A stretch of DNA of 64,000 nucleotides from the NCBI RefSeq assembly GCF_003634935.1, contig NZ_RBXO01000001.1, positions 5,667,501 to 5,731,500 on the forward strand. Direction: 5' to 3'. The first letter of the stretch is position 1. Each line of letters begins with the position of its first letter. Shown one piece after another: positions 8,164-17,120 of the stretch. Below the pieces are notes generated by a model. The model was given only the letters and a program-made list of their open reading frames with translations, was not told the origin of the DNA and ran no database searches. The stretch comes from Saccharothrix australiensis. GTDB taxonomy: Bacteria; Actinomycetota; Actinomycetes; Mycobacteriales; Pseudonocardiaceae. The translations under genes and the position numbers were made by a program.

Positions 8164-9783
8164 ATGGACGTCGAACCGGCCGGCATCTGCCCCCTCACGA
8201 CCGACGCGGCGCTGCGGCGGGCCGCCACCATCGCGCCCGACCTGGAGGCGGTGGTGACCCCGCACGACCGCGTCACCTACGCGGAGCTGGCCGCCGAGGT
8301 CGCCCGCGTCCGGTCCGCGCTGGCGGCGGCCGGGATCGGGCGCGGCGACCACGTCGGCATCTGCCTGGGCAACGGTCCCGCGTGGGTCGCGCTGTTCCTC
8401 GCGGTCGGCTCGCTCGGCGCGGTGGCGGTGCCGGTGAACACGCGCCTGCGGTCCGAGGAGTTCGCCTACGTGCTGCGGCAGGCGCGGGTGCGGGTGCTGT
8501 TCCTCGCGGACCGGCTGCTGACCGCCGACCTCACCGGGGTGCTGCGGCAGGCGTGCCCGGCGGTGGACCGCGCGCTGCCCGACCCGGCGCTGCCCGACCT
8601 GCGGCGGGTCGTGGTGGCGGGCGCGGACGTGCCGGCGGGCGCGGGTTCGTGGGCGGACTTCCTGGCCGCCGGCGGCGCGGACGTGCCGGCGGGCTGCACG
8701 CCCGACGACGTGCTGCTGGTCCAGTACACCTCCGGCACCACCTCGTACCCCAAGGGCGTGCTGCTGACGCACCGGAGCATGTGCGCCGACGCGTTCTTCT
8801 CCGGTGGCCGCCTGGGGCTGCGCACCGGCGACCGGTTCCACAGCGCGCGGCCGTTCTTCCACGTCGCGGGCACCACGCTGTCGATCCTCTCCTGCCTCCA
8901 GCACGTCGCGACGCTGGTGGCGATGGAGCGGTTCGAGGCGGGTGAGGCCCTGCGGCTGTTCGAGCGGGAGCGGTGCACGCACTTCTCGGGCAACGACACG
9001 ATCGCGCTGATGCTGCTCAACCACCCGGACCGCGCGCGGCGTCGGCTGGTGCTGCGCGGCGCGTGGCTGGCCGCGTCACCGACCGTCGTGCGCCGCGTGA
9101 TCGACGAGCTGGGCGCGCGGGAGTGCGTGGTCGGGTACGGGCTGTCCGAGGCGTCGCCGAACGTCGCGCAATCCGCCTGGTGGGAGCCGGAGTCGGTGCG
9201 GGCGGCGGCCCGGATGCTGCCGGAGCCGGGCGTCTCGGTGCGCGTGTGCGACCCGTCGTCCGGGGTGGACCGCCCGGTCGGGACGCCCGGCGAGATCGTG
9301 GTGCGCGGCTGGAACGTGATGCTCGGCTACTACGACCTGCCGGCGGACACGGCCGCGGTGCTGTCGCCCGACGGCTGGCTGCGCACGGGCGACCTCGGCC
9401 GGCTGGGCGAGGACGGTCGGCTGGAGTTCCTGGGCCGGCTCAAGGAGATCATCCGGGTGGGCGGCGAGAACGTGGCGCCCGCCGAGGTGGAGAACGTGCT
9501 GCACCGCCACCCCGACATCCGGCAGGCGGTGGTGGTCGGCGTGCCGGACCCCAGGCTGGTGGAGGTGCCGTTCGCCTTCGTGGTGCTCAACGAGGGCAGC
9601 GCGGCCACACCGGAGGAGCTGCTGGCGTGGCTGCGACCACACCTGGCCGGGTTCAAGGTGCCGCGCCGGGTGTGCCTGGTCGACGGGTTCGAGCGGTTCG
9701 GCGTGACCGCGAGCGCGAAGGTGCAGAAGCGGCACCTGGTGGCGCACGCGGTGCGGCTGCTGGCCGCCGAGGACGCGCGGTGA
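8164..9783 (+). CDS. Acyl-CoA synthetase (AMP-forming ligase, ANL superfamily)
   Basis: This 539-residue ANL enzyme activates a carboxylic acid with ATP and loads it on CoA. It has the phosphate loop YTSGTTSYPKGVLLTH, the GYGLSEASPN segment, the hinge GWLRTGDLGRLGEDG, GRLKEIIRVGGENVAPAEVE, and a C-terminal lysine context SAKVQKRHL. GGAGGA lies four bases before ATG 8164. A 70-bp gap separates it from the preceding hydratase, the only gap in an otherwise overlapping operon. It feeds acids into the CoA-ester reactions of the neighbouring hydratases and transferase; the acid is not identifiable. Confidence 0.92.
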   Translation: MDVEPAGICPLTTDAALRRAATIAPDLEAVVTPHDRVTYAELAAEVARVRSALAAAGIGRGDHVGICLGNGPAWVALFLAVGSLGAVAVPVNTRLRSEEFAYVLRQARVRVLFLADRLLTADLTGVLRQACPAVDRALPDPALPDLRRVVVAGADVPAGAGSWADFLAAGGADVPAGCTPDDVLLVQYTSGTTSYPKGVLLTHRSMCADAFFSGGRLGLRTGDRFHSARPFFHVAGTTLSILSCLQHVATLVAMERFEAGEALRLFERERCTHFSGNDTIALMLLNHPDRARRRLVLRGAWLAASPTVVRRVIDELGARECVVGYGLSEASPNVAQSAWWEPESVRAAARMLPEPGVSVRVCDPSSGVDRPVGTPGEIVVRGWNVMLGYYDLPADTAAVLSPDGWLRTGDLGRLGEDGRLEFLGRLKEIIRVGGENVAPAEVENVLHRHPDIRQAVVVGVPDPRLVEVPFAFVVLNEGSAATPEELLAWLRPHLAGFKVPRRVCLVDGFERFGVTASAKVQKRHLVAHAVRLLAAEDAR

Positions 9784-10745
9784 GGATCGGCACGCCGGTG
9801 ACGCGGCTGCTGGGCGTGGACCTGCCGGTCGTGCAGGGTGGGATGTCCTGGGCGTCGTCGTCCGCGGCGCTGCCGCTGGCGGTGTCGCGCGCGGGCGGGC
9901 TCGGGGTGGTGGCGGCGGGGCCGATGCGGCTGCCCGACCTCGCCGCCGCGGTGGCCGGGGTGCGCCGGGGCACCGACCGGCCGTTCGCGGTGAACCTGCC
10001 ACTGTACCGGCCGGGCGTGGACGAGGTGGTCGACCTGCTGGTGCGCCTGCGCCCGCCGGTGCTGATCGCGTCGCAGGGCGGGCCCCGGCGGTACCTCGCG
10101 CGGTTCCGGGACGTCGGCACGGTGTGCCTGCACGTGGTGGCCGGCGTGGAGCACGCCGTGAAGGCGGCGGAGTGCGGTGTGGACGGTCTCGTGGTGGTCG
10201 GCGGCGAGGCGGGCGGGCACCCGCCGCCGAGCCAGGTATCCACGCTGGTCCTGCTGCGGGCGGTGGCGGCGGCCGTGGACCTGCCCCTCGTGGCCTCGGG
10301 CGGGTTCGCCGACGGTCGCGGCCTGGCGGCGGCGCTGGCGCTGGGCGCGGGGGCGGCGCAGTTCGGCACCCGGTTCCTGCTCAGCGAGGAGGCCACCGTG
10401 CACCCGGCGTACCGGGAGGCGGTGCTGCGCGCGGGGGTGGCCGACACGCGCCTGGTCGGGCACGGCCTGGGGCCGGTGCGGACGGTGGCCAACGAGTTCT
10501 CCGCGCGCATGGCCGAGCTGGAGGGCGCGGGCGCGGACCTGGAGACGCGGCGGGCCGAGTTCGCCAAGGCGACGCTGCGCATGGCGGCGCAGGGCGGTGA
10601 CGTGGCGCACGGCAAGGTCGAGGCCGGCCAGTCCGCCGGCCTGGTCGACCGGGTGCTGCCCGCCGGCGAGATCGTCCGCCGCCTCGCCGAGGAGTACGCC
10701 GCGGCGGTGGCCGGGCTGCCGCGCCCGGAACCGCCGGCCGGCTGA
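9780..10745 (+). CDS. Nitronate monooxygenase / 2-nitropropane dioxygenase-like FMN protein
   Basis: The 321-residue TIM-barrel flavoprotein starts TPVTRLLGVDLPVVQGGMSW, as in NMO/FabK-type proteins. It carries VVVGGEAGGHPPPSQ (family EAGGH motif), LPLVASGGFADGRG and AAQFGTRFLLSEEA, the FMN-phosphate region. The family includes nitronate monooxygenases and the FabK enoyl-ACP reductases, so oxidation of a nitronate or reduction of an enoyl thioester are both possible in this CoA-rich operon. Start GTG 9780 overlaps the ligase stop. It is the last gene of the rightward unit that begins at 4188. Confidence 0.87.
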   Translation: MRIGTPVTRLLGVDLPVVQGGMSWASSSAALPLAVSRAGGLGVVAAGPMRLPDLAAAVAGVRRGTDRPFAVNLPLYRPGVDEVVDLLVRLRPPVLIASQGGPRRYLARFRDVGTVCLHVVAGVEHAVKAAECGVDGLVVVGGEAGGHPPPSQVSTLVLLRAVAAAVDLPLVASGGFADGRGLAAALALGAGAAQFGTRFLLSEEATVHPAYREAVLRAGVADTRLVGHGLGPVRTVANEFSARMAELEGAGADLETRRAEFAKATLRMAAQGGDVAHGKVEAGQSAGLVDRVLPAGEIVRRLAEEYAAAVAGLPRPEPPAG

Positions 10746-10940
10746 CCGGCGGGTGGGTGGCCTCGCTCCGGCCCGTCGCGGTGGTCGGGGCCGTGCCGAG
10801 GACTCGACCGGGGCCGACGCGGTGCCGGGGACCCGGCCGGCTGCTCACGCGGTGCCGGGGACGCGGCCGGCGGTGACCGGGGTGCGACCGGCTCGACGGC
10901 GTCACCGGTCCGGGGCGGCTCCGGGCGCGCGTCGGCGGTG

Positions 10941-11210
10941 CTACGAGACCGCTTCCAGCGGCAGGTCGCCGCCGCGCCAGGTGGCCGCCAACTCCTGGAC
11001 CGGCACGCCGAGCGCCTCGCCGAGGCAGACGATCGTGCCGAACCCCGGCGACGGCAGCCGCCCGGTCTCGATCTTGCGCAGGGTTTCCGGCGAGATGCCT
11101 GCCGCGTGCGCGACTTCCGCCAGGTCGCGGCCTGCCCGCGCCAGGCGCAGCCGGACGCCGAGGCGCCTGCCTGCTTCGATCTGCTCGGGTGTGAGCGGTT
11201 GGCGGACCAT
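10941..11210 (-). CDS. XRE-family helix-turn-helix regulator
   Basis: This small protein (89 residues) is mostly one XRE DNA-binding domain: QIEAGRRLGVRLRLARAGRD, then LAEVAHAAGISPETLRKIETGR with the recognition helix, and a conserved PSPGFGTIVCLGEALGVPVQEL end. It is divergent from the methionine aminopeptidase gene. The 87-bp spacer contains two 14-bp quasi-palindromes, the likely binding sites for both promoters. ATG 11210 has no clear Shine-Dalgarno, so a leaderless transcript is possible. The pair appears independent of the MarR-linked locus around it. Confidence 0.9.
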   Translation of the reverse strand: MVRQPLTPEQIEAGRRLGVRLRLARAGRDLAEVAHAAGISPETLRKIETGRLPSPGFGTIVCLGEALGVPVQELAATWRGGDLPLEAVS

Positions 11211-11226
11211 GCGCCCAGGGTAAGTT

Positions 11227-11272
11227 GGTATTACTGTACCGGCAAGTGGTAGGGTGGCGGTATAGTAATACC
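11227..11272. promoter_or_regulatory. Paired inverted 14-bp operators between XRE gene and map
   Basis: GGTATTACTGTACC (11227-11240) and GGTATAGTAATACC (11259-11272) are inverted copies differing at one of 14 positions, with centres 32 bp apart. The second contains a TATAGT hexamer that could be a -10 element for the rightward gene. This AT-rich patch stands out in GC-rich DNA. Binding by the XRE protein is inference. Confidence 0.65.
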
Positions 11273-11297
11273 ACCACACCCTGACGCGAGGTATGCC

Positions 11298-12089
11298 GTG
11301 ATCGAGCTGAAGACACCCGCGGAGATCGAGCGGATGCACGTGGCCGGGCGGTTCGTCGCCGAGGTGCTCTCCGAGGTCGGCCGCCTCGCCGAGGTGGGCG
11401 TCAACCTGATGGACCTGGAGCACCACGTGCGCCGCATGATCGACCGGCGCGGTGCGGAGTCCTGCTACTGGGACTACGCGCCGTCCTTCGGGCGCGGCCC
11501 GTTCCGCAACGTGATCTGCCTGTCCGTCAACGACGCCGTGCTGCACGGCCTCCCCCACGACTACACGCTGCGCGACGGTGACGTGCTCAGCGCGGACCTC
11601 GCGGTCGGCATCGACGGCTGGGTGGCCGACTCCGCGCGCACGATCGTCGTCGGCACACCCGACGACGAGGACCTGCGGGTCATCCGCGCCACCGAGGAGG
11701 CGCTGGAGGCCGCGATCGCGGTGGCGCGGCCGGGCAACCGCCTCGGTGACATCTCGGCGGCGATCTGGGCGGTGGCCCGCGACCACGGCTACCCGGTCAA
11801 CACCGAGTTCGGCGGCCACGGCATCGGTCGCACCATGCACGAGGAGCTGCACGTCTCCAACAAGGGCCGGGCGGGGCGCGGCCTGGAGCTGCGGCCGGGG
11901 CTGACCCTGGCGCTCGAACCCTGGTTCACGCGCACGACGGACCGGATCGTCTACGACGACGACGGCTGGACCATCCGGTCGGCCGACGGCTCGCGCACCG
12001 CGCACTCCGAGCACACGATCGCCATCACCGACGACGTGCCCCTGGTGCTCACCCGGCGCGAGCAGGAGGACCCCGCCCACCTCGGCTGA
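11298..12089 (+). CDS. map: Type I methionine aminopeptidase
   Basis: The protein (263 residues) has the pita-bread fold signature and the five metal ligands. The two Asp are in the SADLAVGIDGWVADSAR segment, the His in FGGHGIGRTMHEE, and the two Glu in LALEPWF and HSEHTIAIT. It would remove initiator methionine from nascent proteins. An additional copy tied to an XRE regulator suggests conditional expression. GTG 11298 is chosen because it begins the conserved IELKTPAEIERM. The extreme 3' end lies in an imperfect tandem repeat (about 12073-12130) that encodes PAHLG. Confidence 0.92.
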   Translation: MIELKTPAEIERMHVAGRFVAEVLSEVGRLAEVGVNLMDLEHHVRRMIDRRGAESCYWDYAPSFGRGPFRNVICLSVNDAVLHGLPHDYTLRDGDVLSADLAVGIDGWVADSARTIVVGTPDDEDLRVIRATEEALEAAIAVARPGNRLGDISAAIWAVARDHGYPVNTEFGGHGIGRTMHEELHVSNKGRAGRGLELRPGLTLALEPWFTRTTDRIVYDDDGWTIRSADGSRTAHSEHTIAITDDVPLVLTRREQEDPAHLG

Positions 12090-12151
12090 CCGCGCCCACT
12101 TCGGCTGACAGCGCCCGCCTCGGCCGACCCGACCAGGACGGGTGCGGCGGC

Positions 12152-13219
12152 TCACGCCCGGTCGTTGCCGAAGAGGCCGGGCTCGACGCAGTTGTGCAGC
12201 AACGGGTCCACTTCGGACTCCCGCCGCACCCAGTCGCCGTCGCCCCAGTGGAACGCGTCGGGGCCCACCACGGGCTGGTGGCGCGCGGCCGGGCGGCCGG
12301 TGAGCCCGGCCGCCGCGCGGGCCAGCCCGGTCAGGTGGGCGAGGCGCACGCCCGTGTCCACCCCGTACAGGACCTCGAAGGCGGCGGCGGTCGCGGCGAG
12401 GTCGGCGTTGCCCGGCCCGCCGCAGTAGCCGTTCACCGACACCTCGACCACCTGTGCCCCCGCGCGGGCGGAAGCGGTGGCGCAGGCCACCGCCAGGCCG
12501 AAGGTGTCGTGCGGGTGGACGCCGACCGGGACGCCCGCCGCGGCGGTCGCGCGGACCAGGTCGGCGAACGCCTCCGGGCCGAGCGCGCCGGGCCCGTCGA
12601 ACAGCGTGACCTCGTCGGCTCCCGCCAGTGCCGCCAGGGTGTCGGCGAGCACGTCACGGGTCAGGTAGGACACCATCATCAGGGCGGCGACGACCCGCAG
12701 CCCGCGGGCACGGGCCCGTGCCACGACGGCGGCGGCACGGGCGACGACCTCCGCGCGCGTCCGCACCCCGCCGCCCTCCACCGGGTCGTAGATCGCCGAC
12801 GCCGGGCCGAAGCCGGGCACCGGGACCTGGACGCCGTCGTACCCGGCGCGGCGCGCCGCCTCGACCTCGTCCGCGGTGGACACGAACGGGCACAGGACCG
12901 CGCAGTCCGGGCGCTCCGCCTTGACGGCGGCCACCGCCTCGGCGGAGTCGTCCGCGCGGGGCACGACGACCTCGGGCACCCCGGACGCGACCAGCCTGCG
13001 CAGGAAACCCGACCGCGCCGCCCGCTCCAGCGGCAGCGCGCCGAGCGCGCGCATCGTCGTGTCGCGCAACCGCACCCGCGCGGGCAGCGCGCCGACCACG
13101 GCGGGGTCGCGGTTGCCCGCCGCGACCGACCACCGGCCCGGCGAGTACGCGCCCGGCACGCGCGAGCGGCCGATGTCCGCCCGGAACGCCTCGACCTCGG
13201 CGTCGTCGAAGGCGGTCAC
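12152..13219 (-). CDS. DRE-TIM metallolyase superfamily protein (homocitrate/isopropylmalate synthase- or HMGL-like)
   Basis: This 355-residue protein has a DRE-type metal motif variant RLRDTTMRAL and the GVHPHDTFGLAVACA His-x-His metal motif, followed by VNGYCGGPGNADLAA, as in isopropylmalate/homocitrate/citramalate synthases and related lyases. It lacks the C-terminal regulatory domain of leucine-pathway synthases. The GTG at 13219 overlaps the aminotransferase stop by four bases, so it is the last gene of the leftward MarR-linked unit. Together with the HMGL-like gene at 4188 the locus has two carbon-carbon bond forming or breaking enzymes of this superfamily. Confidence 0.82.
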   Translation of the reverse strand: MTAFDDAEVEAFRADIGRSRVPGAYSPGRWSVAAGNRDPAVVGALPARVRLRDTTMRALGALPLERAARSGFLRRLVASGVPEVVVPRADDSAEAVAAVKAERPDCAVLCPFVSTADEVEAARRAGYDGVQVPVPGFGPASAIYDPVEGGGVRTRAEVVARAAAVVARARARGLRVVAALMMVSYLTRDVLADTLAALAGADEVTLFDGPGALGPEAFADLVRATAAAGVPVGVHPHDTFGLAVACATASARAGAQVVEVSVNGYCGGPGNADLAATAAAFEVLYGVDTGVRLAHLTGLARAAAGLTGRPAARHQPVVGPDAFHWGDGDWVRRESEVDPLLHNCVEPGLFGNDRA

Positions 13220-14592
13220 CGCGCCACCAGCTCGGCGACCACCGAGCCGAACAGCTCGCCGTGCAGGTCCACGTCGGTCTCCTCGGTCAGCGGCGAGAAC
13301 AGCGCCGCGCCGTTCATGCCGCTCAGCACCACGCCCCGGTTGGCCAGGTACAGCCACAGCGCCTGGCGCACCGCCGAGCCGGCGCCGGGGCGCAGCGCGC
13401 CGGCGGCGCGCGGCGGCTCGGGCGTGAAGGCGTACGAGACCCGCCCGCCGAGCCGCCCGACGTGCCAGGGCAGGCCGTGGTGCTCGATCACCGCCGCGAC
13501 GTCGCCCGCGTAGTGCGCGGCGAGGCGGTCCAGGTGGGCGTAGGTCGGTTCCGTCATGACCTCGCCGAGCACCGCGCGCATCGCCCGGACGGCGAGCGCG
13601 CCGCCCGCCAGCGTGCTGCCCAGGCCGCCGTCGCCGGACGCCGTGTACCGCGCAGCGACCGCCGCGACCGGCTCGGTCATGCCGTAGGCGCCCGCCGGGA
13701 CCCCGCCGGCCAGCCACTTGCCCATCGTGACCAGGTCCGGCGACAGGCCGAGCGCGCCGGTGCAGCCGGCGGGACCGGCCGGGATGGTCTGGGTCTCGTC
13801 GACGACCAGCAGCGTGCCGGTGCGGTGCGTGAGGTCGCGCAGGGCGGCGTGGAAGCCGGGGTCCGGGTGGATCACCGCGCCGCCGTTGGTCATCACCGGC
13901 TCGGTCAGCACGGCGGCCACGTCGCGCGGCTCCAGCGCCCGTTCGAGCGCCGGGAGGTCGTTGAACTCCACCACCTTCGTGGTCTCGCGCACGTCCACGC
14001 CGTTGGGCTCCACGCCGGGCGGCGCGGCGACGCCGAACGGCGTCAGGACGGCGCAGGTCTGCTCGACGGAGCCGTGGTAGGCGCGGTGGAACACCAGCAC
14101 CCGTCGCCGCCCGGTGACGACCCTGGCCAGCAGCAGGGCGAACCGGTTGGCGTCCGACGCCGACACGGTGAACTGCCAGAACGGCAGGCCGAACCGCCGG
14201 TGCAGCTCCTCGGTGACCCACACGTGGTCCTCGTGCGGCCAGAGGGTGACCGCGCCGCGGTCGAGCTGGTCGCGCAGCGCGGCGACGACGGCGGGGTGGC
14301 CGTGGCCCCACAGCGCGGCGGTGCCGGCGAGCCCGAAGTCGGCGTACTCGTGGCCGTCGGTGTCACGCAGCCGCGCGCCGTGCGCGCGGTCCACGACGAG
14401 CGGCACCGGCGGCGGGAACTGCTTGATCCAGTGCTGCGGCGTGCCGTGGAGCTGGGACGCCCGCGCCCGCTCGTGCAGCGCGCGGGCGCGCGGTCTGGCG
14501 TCGACCCACGCGGCGCGCTCGCGGGCCAGCAGGTCGGCGAGGCGGCGGTGGTCGACGCCGGGCGCCACCGGGTCCGGCCGGTCCTCGGTCAT
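13216..14592 (-). CDS. Class III aminotransferase / glutamate-1-semialdehyde aminomutase-like PLP enzyme
   Basis: The 458-residue protein is a fold-type I PLP enzyme. DGHEYADFGLAGTAALWGHGHP at the N-terminus, SASDANRFALLLAR (cofactor phosphate region), VVDETQTIPAGPAGCTG (Asp to PLP) and LVTMGKWLAGGVPAGAYG (Schiff-base Lys) are visible. The SDANRFAL pattern and the gly/ala-rich GGVPAG resemble glutamate-1-semialdehyde aminomutases and beta-amino-acid transaminases more than GABA transaminases. Its ATG overlaps the stop of the amidase-like gene (ATGA). The ribosome site and start lie in a fourfold 17-bp tandem repeat at 14584-14651. Confidence 0.87.
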   Translation of the reverse strand: MTEDRPDPVAPGVDHRRLADLLARERAAWVDARPRARALHERARASQLHGTPQHWIKQFPPPVPLVVDRAHGARLRDTDGHEYADFGLAGTAALWGHGHPAVVAALRDQLDRGAVTLWPHEDHVWVTEELHRRFGLPFWQFTVSASDANRFALLLARVVTGRRRVLVFHRAYHGSVEQTCAVLTPFGVAAPPGVEPNGVDVRETTKVVEFNDLPALERALEPRDVAAVLTEPVMTNGGAVIHPDPGFHAALRDLTHRTGTLLVVDETQTIPAGPAGCTGALGLSPDLVTMGKWLAGGVPAGAYGMTEPVAAVAARYTASGDGGLGSTLAGGALAVRAMRAVLGEVMTEPTYAHLDRLAAHYAGDVAAVIEHHGLPWHVGRLGGRVSYAFTPEPPRAAGALRPGAGSAVRQALWLYLANRGVVLSGMNGAALFSPLTEETDVDLHGELFGSVVAELVAR

Positions 14593-14651
14593 CGCGGCTC
14601 CTCGGTCATCGCGGCTCCTCGGTCGTTCCGGCCCCTCGGTCGTTCCGGCTC
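14584..14651. repeat. Four tandem 17-bp units over a gene junction
   Basis: Four consecutive 17-bp units (14584, 14601, 14618, 14635) cover the end of the amidase-like gene and the start of the aminotransferase. The first two are identical and each contains the ribosome site plus ATG in leftward orientation; the third and fourth have diverged. As 17 is not a multiple of three, each copy reads in a different frame. Confidence 0.8.
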
Positions 14652-17120
14652 CTCTGGGGCAGCGCTGTCGGGCGCGTCGCTTTCGAGGGCACCGGCCTCG
14701 GCGCCATCGGCCCCGGCGGCGGTGGACCCGGCGGCATCGGACCCGGCGGACCGGTCGTCCTCCAGCGGCCGGGGATCGAGGAACCGGCGCAGCACGTTCC
14801 CGGTCACCCTGGCCACGGGGTTCGCGTACCCGGCCACGCCGAGCGCGGTGCACCAGGCGATCGAGCCGGTGGCGAACACCGCCCCACCGCGCGGGTACTC
14901 GAAGAACGCCAGGTCGGCCCGCACCCGCGGCTCGACCGTGCCGCCCTGCCGCGAGTCCGACGTCAGCACCTCCTCGACGGCGTGCTGGAAGTGGTCGTCG
15001 AAGCCGTCGGCCGTCGCGAGCACGACCGTGTGCGGCGGCGAGCCCAGCGCGTGGTCGACGCGGTCGATCTCCATGCCCGCGGCGGCACCGCTCACCAGCG
15101 CCTCCGCGTCGATCAGACCGTCCACTCCGGACAGCGCGAACGCGCCGCGCCCGCCGGCCGTCGCCACCGGTCGGTACGGGCGTCCACGACCGCGACCGCC
15201 CTGCGCCGTGAACCCCACGCCGACGTGCCGCTGCGGCGGACGGCCGCGGTGCCGCCACAGCCCGCCCGCCTCGCCCGTGGTGCTCAGGTGCGTCTCGCCC
15301 GGCGGCACCTCCCAGCCGCGCGTCCCGGTGTGCCCGCGCCGGATCTCCACGACGTGCGGCGCGGCCGGCGACACCCCGGTCACCCAGTAGTAGCCGTTGC
15401 CGCCCAGGTACATCACCCGCCCGCCGCGCGCGAGGTAGGTCTCGTGCGCGTCGAGCATCGGGCCGGTCCAGTACTCCGGGTGCGACCCGGTGAGCACCAC
15501 GTCGTAGCCGGCCAGCGCCGCGACGCCCTCGGCGTGCAGGTCGTCGTCGCAGACCACGTCGTGGTCGACGCCCTCGTGGTCGAGCCAGTCGGTCAGGCAC
15601 AGGTCCGCGCTGAGGTTCCACAGCCCGAACGGCCCGGTGTAGTTCGGGGTGATGGTGGTCAGCGGCCGCCGGCGCGAGGCGTAGTAGCAGCCGCTGCCGT
15701 CGCGGTGGTGGTCGTAGAGGCTGCACACCTTATGCGCGGCGGCCCAGCGGTGCTGCGGCGTCACGGGGAAGTCGGGGCCGTCCGGGCCCGCGCGCTCGAT
15801 GCTGGAGTGCGAGTTGGCGTAGGCGAGGTAGGTGAACGTCGGGATCAGCACGGCGACGCGCGCGGTGGTCGTGCCGCGCGGCGGGCGCACGAAGAACGGG
15901 ACCCGCACCTGCTCCGACCCGCACGCCAGGCGGAACGCGTAGACGCCGCTGCGGAGGTCTTCGGGCAGGCCCAGCGTGAGCACGGGCGACCAGCGGGCGT
16001 CCGTGAGGTCGTCGTCGTGGAAGTGCAGCGCGTCGTACTCGTCGGGCGCCAGGCGGAAGTCGATCTCGCGGCCGGTCCAGTTCGCGCCCGGCACGCCGCG
16101 GGCGGGCGTGTTGACGGCCTCGGCGTGCAGCGCGTGCGGTCCGTCGTCGGGGACGGTGGCACCGCGGGTGTCGCGGCCCGGCCTCCACCGCGCCAGCACG
16201 GGTGCTGCTGGTCCCCCAGTCACCGCCGTGTTCACAGCCGTCGCCGTGTTCGCAGCCACCGCCGCGCCCAGGGCCACGACGTCGAGCGCGCCGGCCAGGA
16301 TCGTCGGGCGGTCGATCCGGCCGTTGAAGTGCGCGGCGGCGGCACCGCCCGACCACCAGGCCGCGACCTGGGGCTCGATGCCGGCCGCGCCGACGTCCAC
16401 CGGCCCGCTGTGCCGCGCCGACGCGCGCCAGGACCCGACCGGCCACTCCGGGACGGGCACCTGCGCCACCCGAACGCCGGTGCGGTCGAAGGCGGCGGCC
16501 ACGAACGTCCACCGGCCCACCGGCACGGGCCGGTCCGTGACGGCCAGCGGCGCGTCCCCCGCGCCCGCCCAGACCGCGAGCCGGTCGTCGGCGGTCAGCC
16601 CGAGCGCCCACCCGCGCCGACCGCCCCCGCCCTGCCCGGCCCCGCCCTGCCCCGCACCGTCCCGCGCGGCCCCGCCCTGCCCGACCCCACCCGGCGCGGC
16701 CACGCTCCGCCCGACCCCACCCGGCGCAGCCCCGCCCTGCCCGGCCGCGTCCAGCCCGGCCGCGTCCAGCCCGACCCCGCCCCGACCGCCCGCGTCACGC
16801 CGCGCGACCACGGCTCGCGGGCGGCCGGCGGCCATCGTCGGCATGATCCAGGCGGTGACCGTGAACGCGTCGACGTCGAGACCGGGGTGCGCGGGCGCGC
16901 GCAGGTAGGACCCGGACGGCAGGGGCTGCACCCGTGCGGCGTGCGACCCCAGCCGCTCGACGACCTCCTCGCGGACGCCGGGACCGCGCGCGTCGGCGGA
17001 GCCGTGCCCCAGCCGCAGCAGCGCCACGTCGTAGTCCACCGTCGCGCTGACCATCAGGCGGACCTCCTCGCCCGCCGCGACGCCGAGCGGGTCGACGTAG
17101 CCGAGCAGCGCGGCGGTCAC
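14589..17120 (-). CDS. N,N-dimethylformamidase large-subunit-like protein with LamG-type insert
   Basis: The 843-residue protein resembles DMFase large subunits. It starts LLGYVDPLGVAAGEEVRLMVS; a jelly-roll/LamG-like region (about 75-290) follows. The catalytic half contains PTFTYLAYANSHSSIERAG, DHDVVCDDDLHAEG, VVLTGSHPEYWTGPMLDAHE and GRVMYLGGNGYYWVTG. Known DMFases use a mononuclear iron held by two Tyr and one Glu; conserved Tyr and a HPEYW Glu occur here, but I cannot assign ligands. Proposed role: hydrolysis of an N-substituted amide to amine plus acid. A Gly/Ala-rich repeat (about 16610-16800) interrupts the LamG region. The GTG 17120 overlaps the luciferase-like stop. Confidence 0.82.
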   Translation of the reverse strand: MTAALLGYVDPLGVAAGEEVRLMVSATVDYDVALLRLGHGSADARGPGVREEVVERLGSHAARVQPLPSGSYLRAPAHPGLDVDAFTVTAWIMPTMAAGRPRAVVARRDAGGRGGVGLDAAGLDAAGQGGAAPGGVGRSVAAPGGVGQGGAARDGAGQGGAGQGGGGRRGWALGLTADDRLAVWAGAGDAPLAVTDRPVPVGRWTFVAAAFDRTGVRVAQVPVPEWPVGSWRASARHSGPVDVGAAGIEPQVAAWWSGGAAAAHFNGRIDRPTILAGALDVVALGAAVAANTATAVNTAVTGGPAAPVLARWRPGRDTRGATVPDDGPHALHAEAVNTPARGVPGANWTGREIDFRLAPDEYDALHFHDDDLTDARWSPVLTLGLPEDLRSGVYAFRLACGSEQVRVPFFVRPPRGTTTARVAVLIPTFTYLAYANSHSSIERAGPDGPDFPVTPQHRWAAAHKVCSLYDHHRDGSGCYYASRRRPLTTITPNYTGPFGLWNLSADLCLTDWLDHEGVDHDVVCDDDLHAEGVAALAGYDVVLTGSHPEYWTGPMLDAHETYLARGGRVMYLGGNGYYWVTGVSPAAPHVVEIRRGHTGTRGWEVPPGETHLSTTGEAGGLWRHRGRPPQRHVGVGFTAQGGRGRGRPYRPVATAGGRGAFALSGVDGLIDAEALVSGAAAGMEIDRVDHALGSPPHTVVLATADGFDDHFQHAVEEVLTSDSRQGGTVEPRVRADLAFFEYPRGGAVFATGSIAWCTALGVAGYANPVARVTGNVLRRFLDPRPLEDDRSAGSDAAGSTAAGADGAEAGALESDAPDSAAPEEPERPRGRNDRGAAMTEEPR

